Shown here: piece after piece, positions 18,577 through 28,498 of the stretch
Position numbering within the stretch: position 1 is the first letter of the stretch
Layout of the letters: every line of letters starts with the position of its first letter
Assembly: GCA_905216055.1 (NCBI GenBank)
Contig: CAJMSH010000003.1
Coordinates: forward strand, 186,001 to 250,000
DNA length: 64,000 nt
Reading direction: 5' to 3'
DNA from: an uncultured bacterium
GTDB taxonomy: Bacteria; Cyanobacteriota; Vampirovibrionia; Gastranaerophilales; Gastranaerophilaceae
Notes under the pieces: generated by a model
Seen by the model: the letters and a program-made list of their open reading frames with translations, nothing else
Told to the model about the DNA's origin: nothing
The model's database searches: none
Made by a program: the position numbers and the translations under genes

Positions 18577-18614
18577 TATAATAGAAGTAGAGATAAATTT
18601 ATCTGTAAATTTAC
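18577..18614 (+). promoter_or_regulatory. -10 box and twin palindromes before the exporter
   Basis: TATAAT at 18577-18582 is followed by AGATAAATTTATCT (14-bp perfect palindrome, 18591-18604) and immediately by GTAAATTTAC (10-bp palindrome). Both share TAAATTTA. They lie between the predicted transcription start and the GGAGGG ribosome-binding site, where a repressor or hairpin would act. Confidence 0.5.
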
Positions 18615-18623
18615 GGAGGGAAT

Positions 18624-20177
18624 ATGAATACTGATACCCCGCTTATTCATAATGAAAAACATTTTAATCCTTGGATTGTTATGATTCCGGTTATGCTTTC
18701 GGTTTTTATGTTTGCATTAGACGAAACAATTTCAAATGTCGCATTACCTTATATGGCAGGTAGCTTTTCTATTAGCCATAACGAATCTACTTGGATTATT
18801 ACAAGTTATCTGGTCGCAAGCGGTGTTGTTATACCTGCTGTTGACTTTTTCTCAAAACTTATGGGTAGAAAAACTTATTTTTTGATAAGTGTTACTATAT
18901 TTACGATTGCATCTGTTCTTTGCGGACTGTCTAAATCTATGGCAATGATTTTGTTCGCAAGAATTTTGCAAGGTATAGGCGGTGGTGGAATTATGCCTAT
19001 TTCTCAGGCTATAATTTTTGAAATCTTCCCGAAAGAAAAACGTGCCGCTGCGATGGCTGTATTCGGTTTAGGTGTTGTTATGGCGCCGATTATGGGGCCG
19101 GCTCTTGGGGGGTGGCTTACTGAAACCTGGTCATGGCCTTTTATTTACTTTATCAACGTACCGTTTGGAATTGTAGCTTTCCACTTAATCAAAAAACTTG
19201 TATTTGACCCGCCTTATGCAAGAAAACAAAAAAATGTCACAATGGATTATTCAGGATTTTTCTTCCTGTGCGTTTGGCTTTTGACCTTACAGATTGTACT
19301 TGATAAAGGTAACGATGCCGATTGGTTCGGGGCTGCTTGGATTTGCAAAACATTCGCTATTTCTATGATGGCAATGGTTGCATTCTTTACTATCCAAGTT
19401 AAAAAAGAAAAACCGCTAATTGATTTATCTATTTTGAAAGATAAAAACTTCTTCTTCGGAACTATTGTACTAATGGTATTGATGGGCGTTATGATGGCGT
19501 CTGCTGCAATATTACCTTCTATGTTGCAACAGTTGATGGGTTATACATCTTTCTTAAGCGGTATTTCAATGGTGCCAAGAGGAGCAGGTTGTCTTTTGGC
19601 AACGGTTATATGCGGTGTTCTTACAACAAAAATCGGGACAAAACCACTTATTATTGCAGGGTTAATAATCCTTGGAATTGGCGGATTGATGTTTGGAGAG
19701 ATTAATACAACCATTGCTTTGGTTGATATTGCACTGCCAAATATGGTATTCGGGCTCGGAATGATTATGGCAATGGTTCCGATGATGAACGTATCTTGCA
19801 GCACATTAACCAACGACCAACAAACAAATGCCGCAGGTGTTCAAAACCTTTTGAAAAACATAGGTGCAGCTGTTGGTACATCTCTTGCAACAACTATGAT
19901 TTCCCGTTTTGGACAGGTTCACCAAATGATGATGGTTGGGCATTTGAATTTTTCAAATGACGTTTATACACAAAAACTAAATAGCTTGGCTGCAAGTTTT
20001 GCATCAAGCACAGATATGTCAACAGCTTTAAATATGGCTCAAGGGCAACTTTACAATCAACTTTTACAACAATCAAGCCTTTGGGGCTATGTTGAAACCT
20101 TCAGATATTTCGGGATAGCAGCATTCGTCATAATCCCGCTTGTTGTTCTGTTTATTAAACATAAAAGAACTGCTTAA
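18624..20177 (+). CDS. DHA2/EmrB-type multidrug MFS exporter
   Basis: 517 residues, about 14 membrane segments, the size of the EmrB/QacA drug:H+ antiporters. Seen: L-D-E-T-I-S-N-V-A-L-P in helix 1, G-R-K in the 2-3 loop, R-I-L-Q-G-I-G-G-G in helix 4 and a G-P-x-L-G-G-W motif C in helix 5. It expels hydrophobic compounds across the inner membrane. There is no EmrA partner next to it. GGAGGG ribosome-binding site; it may be regulated by the XRE gene upstream. Confidence 0.93.
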   Translation: MNTDTPLIHNEKHFNPWIVMIPVMLSVFMFALDETISNVALPYMAGSFSISHNESTWIITSYLVASGVVIPAVDFFSKLMGRKTYFLISVTIFTIASVLCGLSKSMAMILFARILQGIGGGGIMPISQAIIFEIFPKEKRAAAMAVFGLGVVMAPIMGPALGGWLTETWSWPFIYFINVPFGIVAFHLIKKLVFDPPYARKQKNVTMDYSGFFFLCVWLLTLQIVLDKGNDADWFGAAWICKTFAISMMAMVAFFTIQVKKEKPLIDLSILKDKNFFFGTIVLMVLMGVMMASAAILPSMLQQLMGYTSFLSGISMVPRGAGCLLATVICGVLTTKIGTKPLIIAGLIILGIGGLMFGEINTTIALVDIALPNMVFGLGMIMAMVPMMNVSCSTLTNDQQTNAAGVQNLLKNIGAAVGTSLATTMISRFGQVHQMMMVGHLNFSNDVYTQKLNSLAASFASSTDMSTALNMAQGQLYNQLLQQSSLWGYVETFRYFGIAAFVIIPLVVLFIKHKRTA

Positions 20178-20246
20178 AAATATTACCTTGTAGCATATAG
20201 AAATTACAGTTTCCCTCTTTTTTAATAATATTAAAAGGAGGGAAAT

Positions 20247-20552
20247 ATGTTTTATAACGTTTTAAAAGCAAAAGATATTGTTGACTTGGGTGAAGAAAAA
20301 TTTAAACACGAAATTCTTATGCAGGATAATGATAATTGTCTATCAGTAATTGCAATTAAAAAGGGAGAAATTATTGACACACATACATCTGTTTGTGATG
20401 CTGCTGTATATGTTTTGGACGGAGAAATTGAGATGCACTTTGATGCGGAAAAATTTAAGGTTGATAAAGGGGAAATTTTAATGTTTAAAAAAGATATAGA
20501 ACACAAAGTTGTTGCACTTAAGGACAGCAAATTCCTTTTGATAAAAATTTAA
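20247..20552 (+). CDS. single-domain cupin
   Basis: 101 residues forming one small beta-barrel: G-E-I-I-D-T-H-T-S (metal-binding His region), V-L-D-G-E-I-E-M-H-F, then F-K-K-D-I-E-H-K-V. The function of such free cupins ranges from enzyme to sensor. Strong AAAGGAGGG ribosome-binding site 69 bases after the exporter, so it is probably co-transcribed. A related cupin lies at 34656. Confidence 0.8.
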   Translation: MFYNVLKAKDIVDLGEEKFKHEILMQDNDNCLSVIAIKKGEIIDTHTSVCDAAVYVLDGEIEMHFDAEKFKVDKGEILMFKKDIEHKVVALKDSKFLLIKI

Positions 20553-20591
20553 AAAGGTTAAAGTTTATAAATTTTATATACTTAATAAAAA

Positions 20592-20621
20592 AGAGAGCCC
20601 TTGTTTATTAAAGGACTCTCT
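20592..20621. terminator. bidirectional terminator
   Basis: AGAGAG(C)CCTT / AAGG(A)CTCTCT hairpin between the convergent cupin and parvulin genes. Confidence 0.75.
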
Positions 20622-20648
20622 ATTATTTACAATTTTGTTCACTTATTA

Positions 20649-21797
20649 TTATTTTTTGTTTTTAGCAGCTTCTTCTTTTAATTGTTTTTCTTTTTCTGCA
20701 CTGTTTTTAATAGTTTCTTGAACACCTTTTTGAACATTTGCAGGATCATAATCCGGATTTACATATTCAATTTTAGCTGTTTTCTTCAATGATTCTGTAA
20801 GGTCATCGATAAGCTTAATTTGTTTTTGATTTGCAAGATAAGCTTTAATATTATCTTTTACTTTTGCAAAAGGTTCAGTGCTTGCAGCAGCTCTGTCTGT
20901 AACCATGATAATATGATAACCGTATTGAGATCTTACAACTTTATCAGAAACAGTATTTGGTTTCATTGAAAATGCTGCTTTTGAAAATTCAGGAACCATA
21001 TCTTTTGCAGCAAAGAAACCTAAATCTCCACCTTTAGAAGCTGTTGTTGTATCTTCAGAATTTTCTTTTGCAAGTTTTGCAAACTGAGTCATATCTTTTT
21101 TAGCTTCTGCTAATAGTTGGTTTGCTTTAGCTTCTTTTGCCTGAATTTCTTCAGCAACTTTTGCTTTTATAGCTGCTTCATCAAGATTTTTGTTTTTAGG
21201 ATCTGATTTAACAATTTCTGTTATTTCTTCAGGATTTACTGAAATAAGAATGTGAGAAGCTCTTACTCTATCAGGATGTTTAAATTTATTCAAATTTGTA
21301 TCATAGAATTTTTTAGCTTCTGCATCTGAAACTGTTGAAGAACCTAAAGATTGTGCAAGTTTTTTCATCTTAACTTCTTCTTTCAAATCTCTTTTGAAAT
21401 CAGCATTTGACATATCATATTGTTTCAAAAGAGCATTTAGTTGTTCTTTTGAACCTAATTTGTCAATAATTTCTTTTACAGCATCGTCAACATCTTTGTT
21501 AGTAACTTTTATACCACGTTTTTGAATTTCCTGATCAAGAAGTGCTTTTACAACCAATTCATTAATTACTCTTTCTTTAATTAAAAGGTATAAAAAGTCA
21601 TTTTTACCATCTTTTACATTTATACCGAAAGCTTTTGCAATTCCGGTATTTGCCTGTTTATCAAATTCCTGATCAAACTGACCTTGTGTAATGGTTTGGT
21701 CATTAACTTTAATAATAGCCTCACCTGATTTCAAGCCGCATCCGGTAAACAATACTGCTGAAAGCGCAAGCGTTGCCAGTAATTTTTTCCCTCTCAT
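20649..21797 (-). CDS. parvulin-type peptidyl-prolyl isomerase lipoprotein (PrsA/SurA-like)
   Basis: 382 residues. The lipobox L-F-T-G-C places the acylated Cys at 20, so it is a membrane-anchored extracytoplasmic foldase. An N-terminal SurA-type helical domain is followed by a parvulin domain from about 178 (R-A-S-H-I-L-I ... G-G-D-L-G-F-F ... S-Q-Y-G-Y-H-I-I-M-V) and a Lys/Glu-rich tail. It assists folding of exported proteins. It begins 21 bases after mfd; ribosome-binding site AAAGGAGAC. Confidence 0.93.
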   Translation of the reverse strand: MRGKKLLATLALSAVLFTGCGLKSGEAIIKVNDQTITQGQFDQEFDKQANTGIAKAFGINVKDGKNDFLYLLIKERVINELVVKALLDQEIQKRGIKVTNKDVDDAVKEIIDKLGSKEQLNALLKQYDMSNADFKRDLKEEVKMKKLAQSLGSSTVSDAEAKKFYDTNLNKFKHPDRVRASHILISVNPEEITEIVKSDPKNKNLDEAAIKAKVAEEIQAKEAKANQLLAEAKKDMTQFAKLAKENSEDTTTASKGGDLGFFAAKDMVPEFSKAAFSMKPNTVSDKVVRSQYGYHIIMVTDRAAASTEPFAKVKDNIKAYLANQKQIKLIDDLTESLKKTAKIEYVNPDYDPANVQKGVQETIKNSAEKEKQLKEEAAKNKK

Positions 21798-21818
21798 AAT
21801 GTCTCCTTTTTTACTATC

Positions 21819-24800
21819 TTATTTATAAGCAAATTCATTACTTACTTTACGTATATAATAAAACAAATCTGTTAAAATGTTAAATATTTCATTAAAATTC
21901 ATATAAGAATTGTTTAATAATAAAATCGATTTCCCTTCTGTGCAAGACTTTGGAGCAATTGTAAATTTTATGCGTTTTAAAATTTCAGAAGGAAGAGCGT
22001 GTTGAATTATTTTCCATTCAGGTTGAGAGAACGGTGTGTAAATTCTTATATTATCTTCAGTTTCACGTATTAGAGAAATTTTTACATCTGTAGCTGCAAG
22101 CCTTATTCTTATCAATTTTATTAAATTTTCAACGCTTTCCGGAGGTTTGGCAAATCTATCCTTCCATTCCTCGGTTATATAATCCAATTCAACATCAGAT
22201 TTAACATCCGCCAAACGTTTATATTCAATCATTTTTTGTTCGGCAGAACCTACCCATTCATCAGGGATAAATGCTGTTACATTAATATCAACGATAGTCG
22301 GTTCTGTTTTGTCAACTGCTTGTCCTTGAAGCTCTTGAACAGTTTCTTCCAACAATTGACAATACGTATCAAACCCAACATTCACCATGTGGCCGTGTTG
22401 TTTTGTACCTAAAATATTGCCGACTCCGCGAATTTCAACATCACGCATAGCAATTTGATAACCGCTTCCAAGATTTGTAAACTCTTTTATGGCTTTCAAT
22501 CTTTGAACTGCATCAGGCGTAATTTCCTTTGACTTTGTATATAAACAATAGCAATAAGCCTGTCTTTGTGAACGGCCTACACGACCTCTCAACTGATAAA
22601 GCTGTGCCAGACCAAACTTGTCAGCATTATGAATAATCATAGTATTTGCATTTGGAATATCAATTCCGTTTTCAATAATCGTAGTTGCCAAAAGAACATC
22701 ATATTCATGGTTTGCGAAATCTATGATAACTTTTTCCAAAGTTTTTTCATCCATCTGTCCATGACCTATTGCAATACGCGCATTTGGAACAAGTTTTTGC
22801 AACTGCATTTTAAATTCATCAATAGTTTCAACGCGGTTGTAAAGATAAAATACCTGCCCTTCACGGTCTAATTCATGGATTATTGCATTTTTCACAATAT
22901 TTTCACTCCATTCACCGACATAAGTTTTTATCGGAAGCCTGTTTTTAGGCGGAGTATTAATTATTGACATATCTTTTATGCCTGACAATGACATATAAAG
23001 TGTTCTTGGAATCGGGGTTGCTGACATTGTAATAATATCAATATTTTCACGAAGTTGTTTCAATTTTTCCTTATGTCTTACACCAAAACGATGCTCCTCA
23101 TCAATTACCAAAAGCCCTAAATCTTTGAAAACAATACCCTCCTGCAAAAGTCTGTGAGTACCTATAACGACATCGCATTCACCGGTTGCAAGATGCTTAA
23201 CCGTTTCTTTCTGCTCTTTTTTAGAACGGAAACGTGATAAAAGTTCGACATTAACTCCAAAAGGCTTAAACCTTTCACTTATCGTCTGGTAATGCTGGAA
23301 TGCCAAAATAGTAGTCGGCACAACAACAGCGACTTGTTTGCCTGATGTTACAGCCTTGAATATTCCACGCATAGCAACTTCGGTTTTTCCAAAGCCAACA
23401 TCACCGCAAATCAACCTGTCCATAGGCTGTTCACTTTCCATATCAGCCTTAACATCATTGATAGCCTTCATCTGATCAGGAGTTTCCGTGTATTCAAAAG
23501 CCTCTTCCATCTCAACCTGCCAAGCCGTATCAGGCAAAAATTGGATTCCCTTTTGCATTTTTCTTCGCGCATATAATCTTAACAAATCATAAGCGACCTG
23601 TTCAACCTCTTTTTTAACACGAGTTTTTGTATTTTCCCAATCTTTTCCGCCCATTCTGGAAAGTTTTGGTTTTATTGAACCGGAACCTCTATATCTTACA
23701 AGAAGATTTATCTGTTCTGCAGGAATATGAAGTCTGTCTTTATTTGCGTATTCAATAGTCAAATAATCCTTTAATTGTCCATCAATTTCCTGCTGTGACA
23801 ATCCCTTGTATATTCCGACACCATGAATACTATGAACAACATATTCTCCCTCTTTTATATCGTTAATATTCTCAATATATTCAGGTTTTTCCTTGTAATA
23901 AGAACGTTTGGTAGAGGTAATCTCTTTGGTTCGTTTATTGAAAAGCTCTCTATCAGTAATTATTATGGTATTAAAATCCTCTAAAACAGAGCCATGTAAT
24001 GAGATGCTTTCGTTATATTCAACATCAAAAATATTCCGCTCTGAAAGAATTTCCTTAACCCTTTCAGGATAATCTGTCGCAATAATTATTCTGTAATCTC
24101 TTTTAGAACTTATATAATTTGCAATATCATCAAGCTTTGCACCAAAATTCTGAACTGTTTGAGTATTAAATTCAACAATTTCATCAGTTTCACTGTCAAG
24201 AAAATTGTTCAATCCAACTTTTACAAAGCCTGCACACTTTTGTATAAATTCTTCAAAAGTAACATGATTACGACCTTTTAAATCAGCATTCAATCCGAGT
24301 TTCAAATTCTCTTGAAGCTGCTCTTCAAAATTTTTATCTAAATTTTCATACTTTGTATAAATTTCAGAAGTTTCATCAAAAACAAGAATGTAATCTTTAA
24401 AATAATCCAAAATGCTTACAAAATTATCATTAAAATAATTTTGATAAACTTCAATTCCCTCAAAATACCCCTCATCATCTTCAGGCTTAATTTCTTCTGG
24501 GATTCCTTTTTCAATCGTAAATTTATACATCGGCATAACTTTTGCAGACTTTAATTTTTCGATTGATTTTTGAGTTTCGTTGTTAAAATACCTGATATCA
24601 ACAATTTCATCACCCCAAAGCTCAATTCTTACAGGATGTTTGTCCAATGAATAAAAATCAATGATATCTCCTCTTATACTAAATTCCCCGATATCGGAAA
24701 CCATTGTTGCACGCTTAAACCCAAGATTTATAAAATTTTGTGCAAGCTCTTTTGTATCAATCTCATCACCAATTTTGACAGAAAATGAATTAGCTTCATA

Positions 24801-25181
24801 AAATTCATTTGTCGGGAATTTTTCCAAAACAGCTTTTACAGGTGTAAGAACAATATCAGGCTTCTCCCTCAAAATCCTTACCTGCTCTGCATAATCATAT
24901 CTGTTTGGAGAAACTGTTTCATACATCGAAATATTTTGAAAAGGCATAAGCTCAGATTTTTCACCAAACGCCTTTAACAAATCATTTTGATATTTTAGTG
25001 CATTTTGCTCAGTAGAAGTTATTACAAGGATTTTTTTATCCGTAATTTTTTTTATTTTTGTAATTAGTAATAACCTCAAAAGAGTTGTCAAACCTGTAAT
25101 TGCGAAAGAATATGACCTTGCAAGATATCTTTCAAACAAAGCATAATTTTCGTTATTTTCAGGTGCATTAATTCTAAACAT
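21819..25181 (-). CDS. mfd: transcription-repair coupling factor
   Basis: 1120 residues, full length. Mfd releases RNA polymerase stalled at DNA damage and recruits UvrA. Order: UvrB-like N-terminal domains, the RNA-polymerase-binding region near 430-500 (Y-V-V-H-S-I-H-G-V-G), then RecG-like helicase motifs: Walker A G-D-V-G-F-G-K-T near 590, D-E-E-H near 695, S-A-T-P-I-P-R-T-L, and the C-terminal regulatory domain. It has its own -10-like sequences directly before the ATG (TATAAT 10 nt and TAAAAT 5 nt upstream) right after a terminator, so its mRNA may be leaderless or nearly so. Confidence 0.98.
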   Translation of the reverse strand: MFRINAPENNENYALFERYLARSYSFAITGLTTLLRLLLITKIKKITDKKILVITSTEQNALKYQNDLLKAFGEKSELMPFQNISMYETVSPNRYDYAEQVRILREKPDIVLTPVKAVLEKFPTNEFYEANSFSVKIGDEIDTKELAQNFINLGFKRATMVSDIGEFSIRGDIIDFYSLDKHPVRIELWGDEIVDIRYFNNETQKSIEKLKSAKVMPMYKFTIEKGIPEEIKPEDDEGYFEGIEVYQNYFNDNFVSILDYFKDYILVFDETSEIYTKYENLDKNFEEQLQENLKLGLNADLKGRNHVTFEEFIQKCAGFVKVGLNNFLDSETDEIVEFNTQTVQNFGAKLDDIANYISSKRDYRIIIATDYPERVKEILSERNIFDVEYNESISLHGSVLEDFNTIIITDRELFNKRTKEITSTKRSYYKEKPEYIENINDIKEGEYVVHSIHGVGIYKGLSQQEIDGQLKDYLTIEYANKDRLHIPAEQINLLVRYRGSGSIKPKLSRMGGKDWENTKTRVKKEVEQVAYDLLRLYARRKMQKGIQFLPDTAWQVEMEEAFEYTETPDQMKAINDVKADMESEQPMDRLICGDVGFGKTEVAMRGIFKAVTSGKQVAVVVPTTILAFQHYQTISERFKPFGVNVELLSRFRSKKEQKETVKHLATGECDVVIGTHRLLQEGIVFKDLGLLVIDEEHRFGVRHKEKLKQLRENIDIITMSATPIPRTLYMSLSGIKDMSIINTPPKNRLPIKTYVGEWSENIVKNAIIHELDREGQVFYLYNRVETIDEFKMQLQKLVPNARIAIGHGQMDEKTLEKVIIDFANHEYDVLLATTIIENGIDIPNANTMIIHNADKFGLAQLYQLRGRVGRSQRQAYCYCLYTKSKEITPDAVQRLKAIKEFTNLGSGYQIAMRDVEIRGVGNILGTKQHGHMVNVGFDTYCQLLEETVQELQGQAVDKTEPTIVDINVTAFIPDEWVGSAEQKMIEYKRLADVKSDVELDYITEEWKDRFAKPPESVENLIKLIRIRLAATDVKISLIRETEDNIRIYTPFSQPEWKIIQHALPSEILKRIKFTIAPKSCTEGKSILLLNNSYMNFNEIFNILTDLFYYIRKVSNEFAYK

Positions 25182-25201
25182 AATATATTTTATTATAATT
25201 T

Positions 25202-25229
25202 AAAAAAGCTCTTTTAAAAGAGCTTTTTT
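25202..25229. terminator. bidirectional terminator
   Basis: A 28-base perfect palindrome centred on CTTTTAAAAG with GCTC/GAGC stems and A/T runs. It ends the murA operon just upstream of the mfd promoter. Confidence 0.9.
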
Positions 25230-25230
25230 A

Positions 25231-25575
25231 CTATTTTACATCTGTCTGATTAGGGCTTTTATATTCAATTCCCATTTCTTTAAGAGTTCTTATAAAGTTC
25301 TGGGCACATATTTTCTGGGCTTCCGGAGGCACAAACCTCAAAATTTCAACGGTTTTGGAAATAACAGGATCTTTATCGTACCAACGGTTGTTTGCATTAA
25401 CGGGTTTGACCATCGCATAGAATTTATCGATTGTTTCTTTTGAAACTTTTTCTTCAATTTTTTTTAGAAAAATTTCAGCTTGAGCTCTCAATTCTGTTTG
25501 ATAATTTCTCAAAAGCTCAATAACTTCAAGTAACAATGGATCATGATCATACCAGCGTTTGTATGCAGGTGCCAT
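25231..25575 (-). CDS. hypothetical protein with two RWYD-x-D-P motifs
   Basis: 114 residues made of two similar halves: K-R-W-Y-D-H-D-P-L-L-L-E-V-I-E-L-L-R and N-R-W-Y-D-K-D-P-V-I-S-K-T-V-E-I-L-R, each followed by a helix. There is no membrane segment or signal. Its ATG overlaps the murA stop by one base (TAATG), so translation is coupled to a peptidoglycan enzyme. The family is not recognised; a role near cell-wall synthesis is suggested only by this linkage. Confidence 0.75.
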   Translation of the reverse strand: MAPAYKRWYDHDPLLLEVIELLRNYQTELRAQAEIFLKKIEEKVSKETIDKFYAMVKPVNANNRWYDKDPVISKTVEILRFVPPEAQKICAQNFIRTLKEMGIEYKSPNQTDVK

Positions 25576-26900
25576 TATAATAAGCCCTCCGTTATATTGA
25601 CTTTCGGATCAACAGGAGAAGAAACAACTTCATCATCTCTTCTTTCTATTTTTCCTCCTAATAATCTTAGCTTACTTTCGAAATTTTCGTATCCTCTATC
25701 TATATGATGTAAGTTTTCGATAGTGGAATTTCCTTCCGCCATCAAAGCTGCGACTACGAGAGAAGCACCGGCACGCAAATCACTTGCGGCAAGTGTTGCA
25801 CCTGTCAATTTTTTAACACCTTTTATAATTGCATGGTTTCTGTCCTGATGAATATCAGCACCCATTCTTCTCAATTCAGGAACTTGCATAAATCTGTTTT
25901 CATACAAGCTTTCTGTAATAATTCCAACCCCGTTTGCAGTAGTCAAAAGAGCCATAGCCATTGACTGCAAGTCTGTCGGAAATCCAGGATAAGGTTGAGT
26001 TACAAAATTGATTGAATTCAATCTGTTTTTGCAAGATACCTCAAGAGAATTCGGCTCAATAAGTTTAATATTTGCACCCATTTTAAGCAATTTGTCAGTG
26101 AAGAATGTCAAATGAGCAGGGAACACATTTTTGATAATAGCCTTACCTTTTGTTGCAATAATTGCAGACATAAATGTACCGGCCTCAATTCTGTCAGGAA
26201 TTGTTGTATATTCAATCGGATGTAAATTATCTTGTTTTACACCGTTAATAACAATTTCTGATGTACCTGCACCGTTAACATCTGCACCCATAGAATTTAA
26301 GAAATTTGCCAAATCAACAATTTCAGGTTCTTGAGCAGCGTTTTGAATTCTTGTAGAACCGTCTGCTAAAATTGATGCTAACATAATATTTTCTGTTGCA
26401 CCAACAGATGGAATATCAAGATAAATATCAGTACCTACAAGTTTTGGAGCTTTTGCATGAACATATCCGTTTTCAATTTTAATTTTTGCTCCAAGAGCTT
26501 CCAAACCTCTGATGTGGAAATCAACTCTTCTTTCACCGATTGCACATCCGCCAGGTAATGCAACAATAGCTTCACGACAACGTGATACCAAAGCACCTAA
26601 AACAATAAAAGATGCTCTCATTTTGCTAACAAGTTCATATTTTGCCGTAATACTTGTCAAATCCGTTGCATCAATTGTAACTGATTTTTCTTTTTTATCA
26701 TAAGTTGTTTTTGCACCGAGTTCTCTGATAACATTAAGCATAATCTCAACGTCAGTCAAATCCGGAACATTATAAATCTTAGTTTCACCTTTAGTTAATA
26801 ATGCGGCAGCCATAAGTTTTAATACAGAATTTTTTGCGCCACCTATAGAAACCTCACCACGTAACGGGGTACCACCCTTTATATAATATTTTTGTGTCAA
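25575..26900 (-). CDS. murA: UDP-N-acetylglucosamine 1-carboxyvinyltransferase
   Basis: 441 residues. It catalyses the first committed step of peptidoglycan synthesis, moving enolpyruvate from PEP to UDP-GlcNAc. Seen: opening I-K-G-G-T-P-L-R-G-E-V-S-I-G-G-A-K-N (Lys23, Asn24) and the active-site loop P-G-G-C-A-I-G with Cys119, the fosfomycin target. The start is TTG at 26900: no nearby ATG fits the family N-terminus, and AAAGG lies 8 nt upstream. An extra 15-20 residue tail follows the usual end. Confidence 0.97.
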   Translation of the reverse strand: MTQKYYIKGGTPLRGEVSIGGAKNSVLKLMAAALLTKGETKIYNVPDLTDVEIMLNVIRELGAKTTYDKKEKSVTIDATDLTSITAKYELVSKMRASFIVLGALVSRCREAIVALPGGCAIGERRVDFHIRGLEALGAKIKIENGYVHAKAPKLVGTDIYLDIPSVGATENIMLASILADGSTRIQNAAQEPEIVDLANFLNSMGADVNGAGTSEIVINGVKQDNLHPIEYTTIPDRIEAGTFMSAIIATKGKAIIKNVFPAHLTFFTDKLLKMGANIKLIEPNSLEVSCKNRLNSINFVTQPYPGFPTDLQSMAMALLTTANGVGIITESLYENRFMQVPELRRMGADIHQDRNHAIIKGVKKLTGATLAASDLRAGASLVVAALMAEGNSTIENLHHIDRGYENFESKLRLLGGKIERRDDEVVSSPVDPKVNITEGLL

Positions 26901-27073
26901 TTTTCTTACCTTTTAATAAAATATAATTACTACACTTATTTATAATAATACAATCAGATTTGAATGATGTAAATAAGTTAAATTATGTAAAGAAAAACAA
27001 AAAATTATTTAAAACTCTGTTAAAAAAATTTTTGTTCATATTTTATAAAAGCCAAAAAGGAGATAATTTTTTT

Positions 27074-27751
27074 ATGAATATAAACCCCATAAGTTTTACC
27101 GGTATTAAAAATATAGGTTATGCAAAAATTTCATCTGACATTCCGGAATTGCATGTTTCTCGAAATATTATGAACATGGAGCTAACAAACGACAAAGAAC
27201 ATAAAGATTTAGCAGAATATAAAAAAATAGTACAAAAATTCCCAATACTGAGAAATAAATTTAACGATAATTTTATAAATGTTGAATTAACATCAATTAA
27301 AAATGATAATGATTTAACATTTGTTCCGCGTTTAAACGGAGTAGCAATTCCTGCATCTCAAGAAACTAATCCTATTATCAATTTTATGCAAAATCTTATT
27401 AGCAGAATTACAAGATTAAAAACAAGTGATATGAAAACAGACCCAAAATATATTAATTCATACACTGCTTATAAAGGATTAGTATATAACGAAGAATTAG
27501 ATAATTTTATTTCAGGAATTTCCGGAGAATTTGATATTTTAAAAGGAACAGGCGTAACTGAACATTTTGCTGATCACTTCTTGAAAGAAGGAGACACTAT
27601 TACAAAACAAGAAGCAGAATACTTTACCGACACAGTGCAAGGTGTAACAGAAATTTTACACAATCCTCAATATGTTCATAACGGTTCTATCTACCTTGAG
27701 GCTTTGCTAAAAGGTTATAAAAATTTAATTAACGATAACTCTTTTTCATAA
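27074..27751 (+). CDS. hypothetical protein with N-terminal SFTG motif
   Basis: 225 residues. The ATG at 27074 is set by AAAAAGGAG upstream. The start M-N-I-N-P-I-S-F-T-G is a clean example of the N-terminal FxG motif shared by several proteins here. The remainder is soluble, helical and unassigned, with no signal peptide. It is divergent from murA and upstream of the grpE operon. Confidence 0.75.
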   Translation: MNINPISFTGIKNIGYAKISSDIPELHVSRNIMNMELTNDKEHKDLAEYKKIVQKFPILRNKFNDNFINVELTSIKNDNDLTFVPRLNGVAIPASQETNPIINFMQNLISRITRLKTSDMKTDPKYINSYTAYKGLVYNEELDNFISGISGEFDILKGTGVTEHFADHFLKEGDTITKQEAEYFTDTVQGVTEILHNPQYVHNGSIYLEALLKGYKNLINDNSFS

Positions 27752-27807
27752 ATTCTCTTAATTATTAAAAAATAATAAATTTTTATTGTTTATTAATATT
27801 GATAAAC

Positions 27808-27813
27808 TATAAT
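27808..27813 (+). promoter_or_regulatory. -10 box of the grpE operon
   Basis: TATAAT 34 bases before the grpE ATG; the -35 is unclear. No CIRCE (HrcA) inverted repeat is visible. Confidence 0.45.
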
Positions 27814-27847
27814 ATATTTATATGAAAATTAATTAAGAGGTAGAGAT

Positions 27848-28432
27848 ATGACACATAAACATCATAATAACAACCCGTTTAAAAATTCTGAAAATCTTGA
27901 CGAAGAAGTAAAAGAAGAAGCTCAACAAACTTCTGAAAAAGATGAAAATTCTCAAGATAAAAAAGACGAAAAAAATACAGAATTACAAGATTTACAACAA
28001 AAATATGATACTCTAAATCAACAATATTTACGTTTAGCAGCAGACTTCGACAATTACCGTAAAAGACAAGCTCAAGAAAGAGAAAACTTGTTGAAATTCG
28101 GTACAGAAAATGCTTTGAAAAAAATGATTGAAGTATTAGACAATTTTGAGCGAGGCAAAAAAGCTTTAGAAAATGTTGATGATTGTGCAAAAGTAAAAGA
28201 AAGTTTTGACTTGGTTCATAAACAAGTTTTTGACGCATTATCAAAACTTGGACTTGAAGTTATTGAAACAGAAGGGAAAGAATTTGATCCGAATTTTCAT
28301 GATGCGGTTATGCAAACTCCGACATCAGAACACCCTGAACATACTATCATTAACGAATTGCAAAAAGGATATAAAATGGGCGATAAAGTATTAAGACCTG
28401 CACTTGTTAATGTTGCAACATCAGAAGGTTAA
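27848..28432 (+). CDS. grpE: nucleotide exchange factor GrpE
   Basis: 194 residues. GrpE releases ADP from DnaK. An acidic N-terminal tail and long helix (L-Q-D-L-Q-Q-K-Y-D-T-L-N-Q-Q-Y-L-R-L-A-A-D-F-D-N-Y-R-K-R) lead to the beta domain with F-D-P-N-F-H-D-A-V and G-Y-K-M-G-D-K-V-L-R-P-A-L-V-N-V. AGAGG ribosome-binding site. dnaJ follows after 66 bases; dnaK and hrcA are not here. Confidence 0.97.
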   Translation: MTHKHHNNNPFKNSENLDEEVKEEAQQTSEKDENSQDKKDEKNTELQDLQQKYDTLNQQYLRLAADFDNYRKRQAQERENLLKFGTENALKKMIEVLDNFERGKKALENVDDCAKVKESFDLVHKQVFDALSKLGLEVIETEGKEFDPNFHDAVMQTPTSEHPEHTIINELQKGYKMGDKVLRPALVNVATSEG

Positions 28433-28498
28433 GCTTTTTGGCTTTCAGGATTTACATGATAAAATACAATTATACAGAATAGGGAAGAATTATTATAA

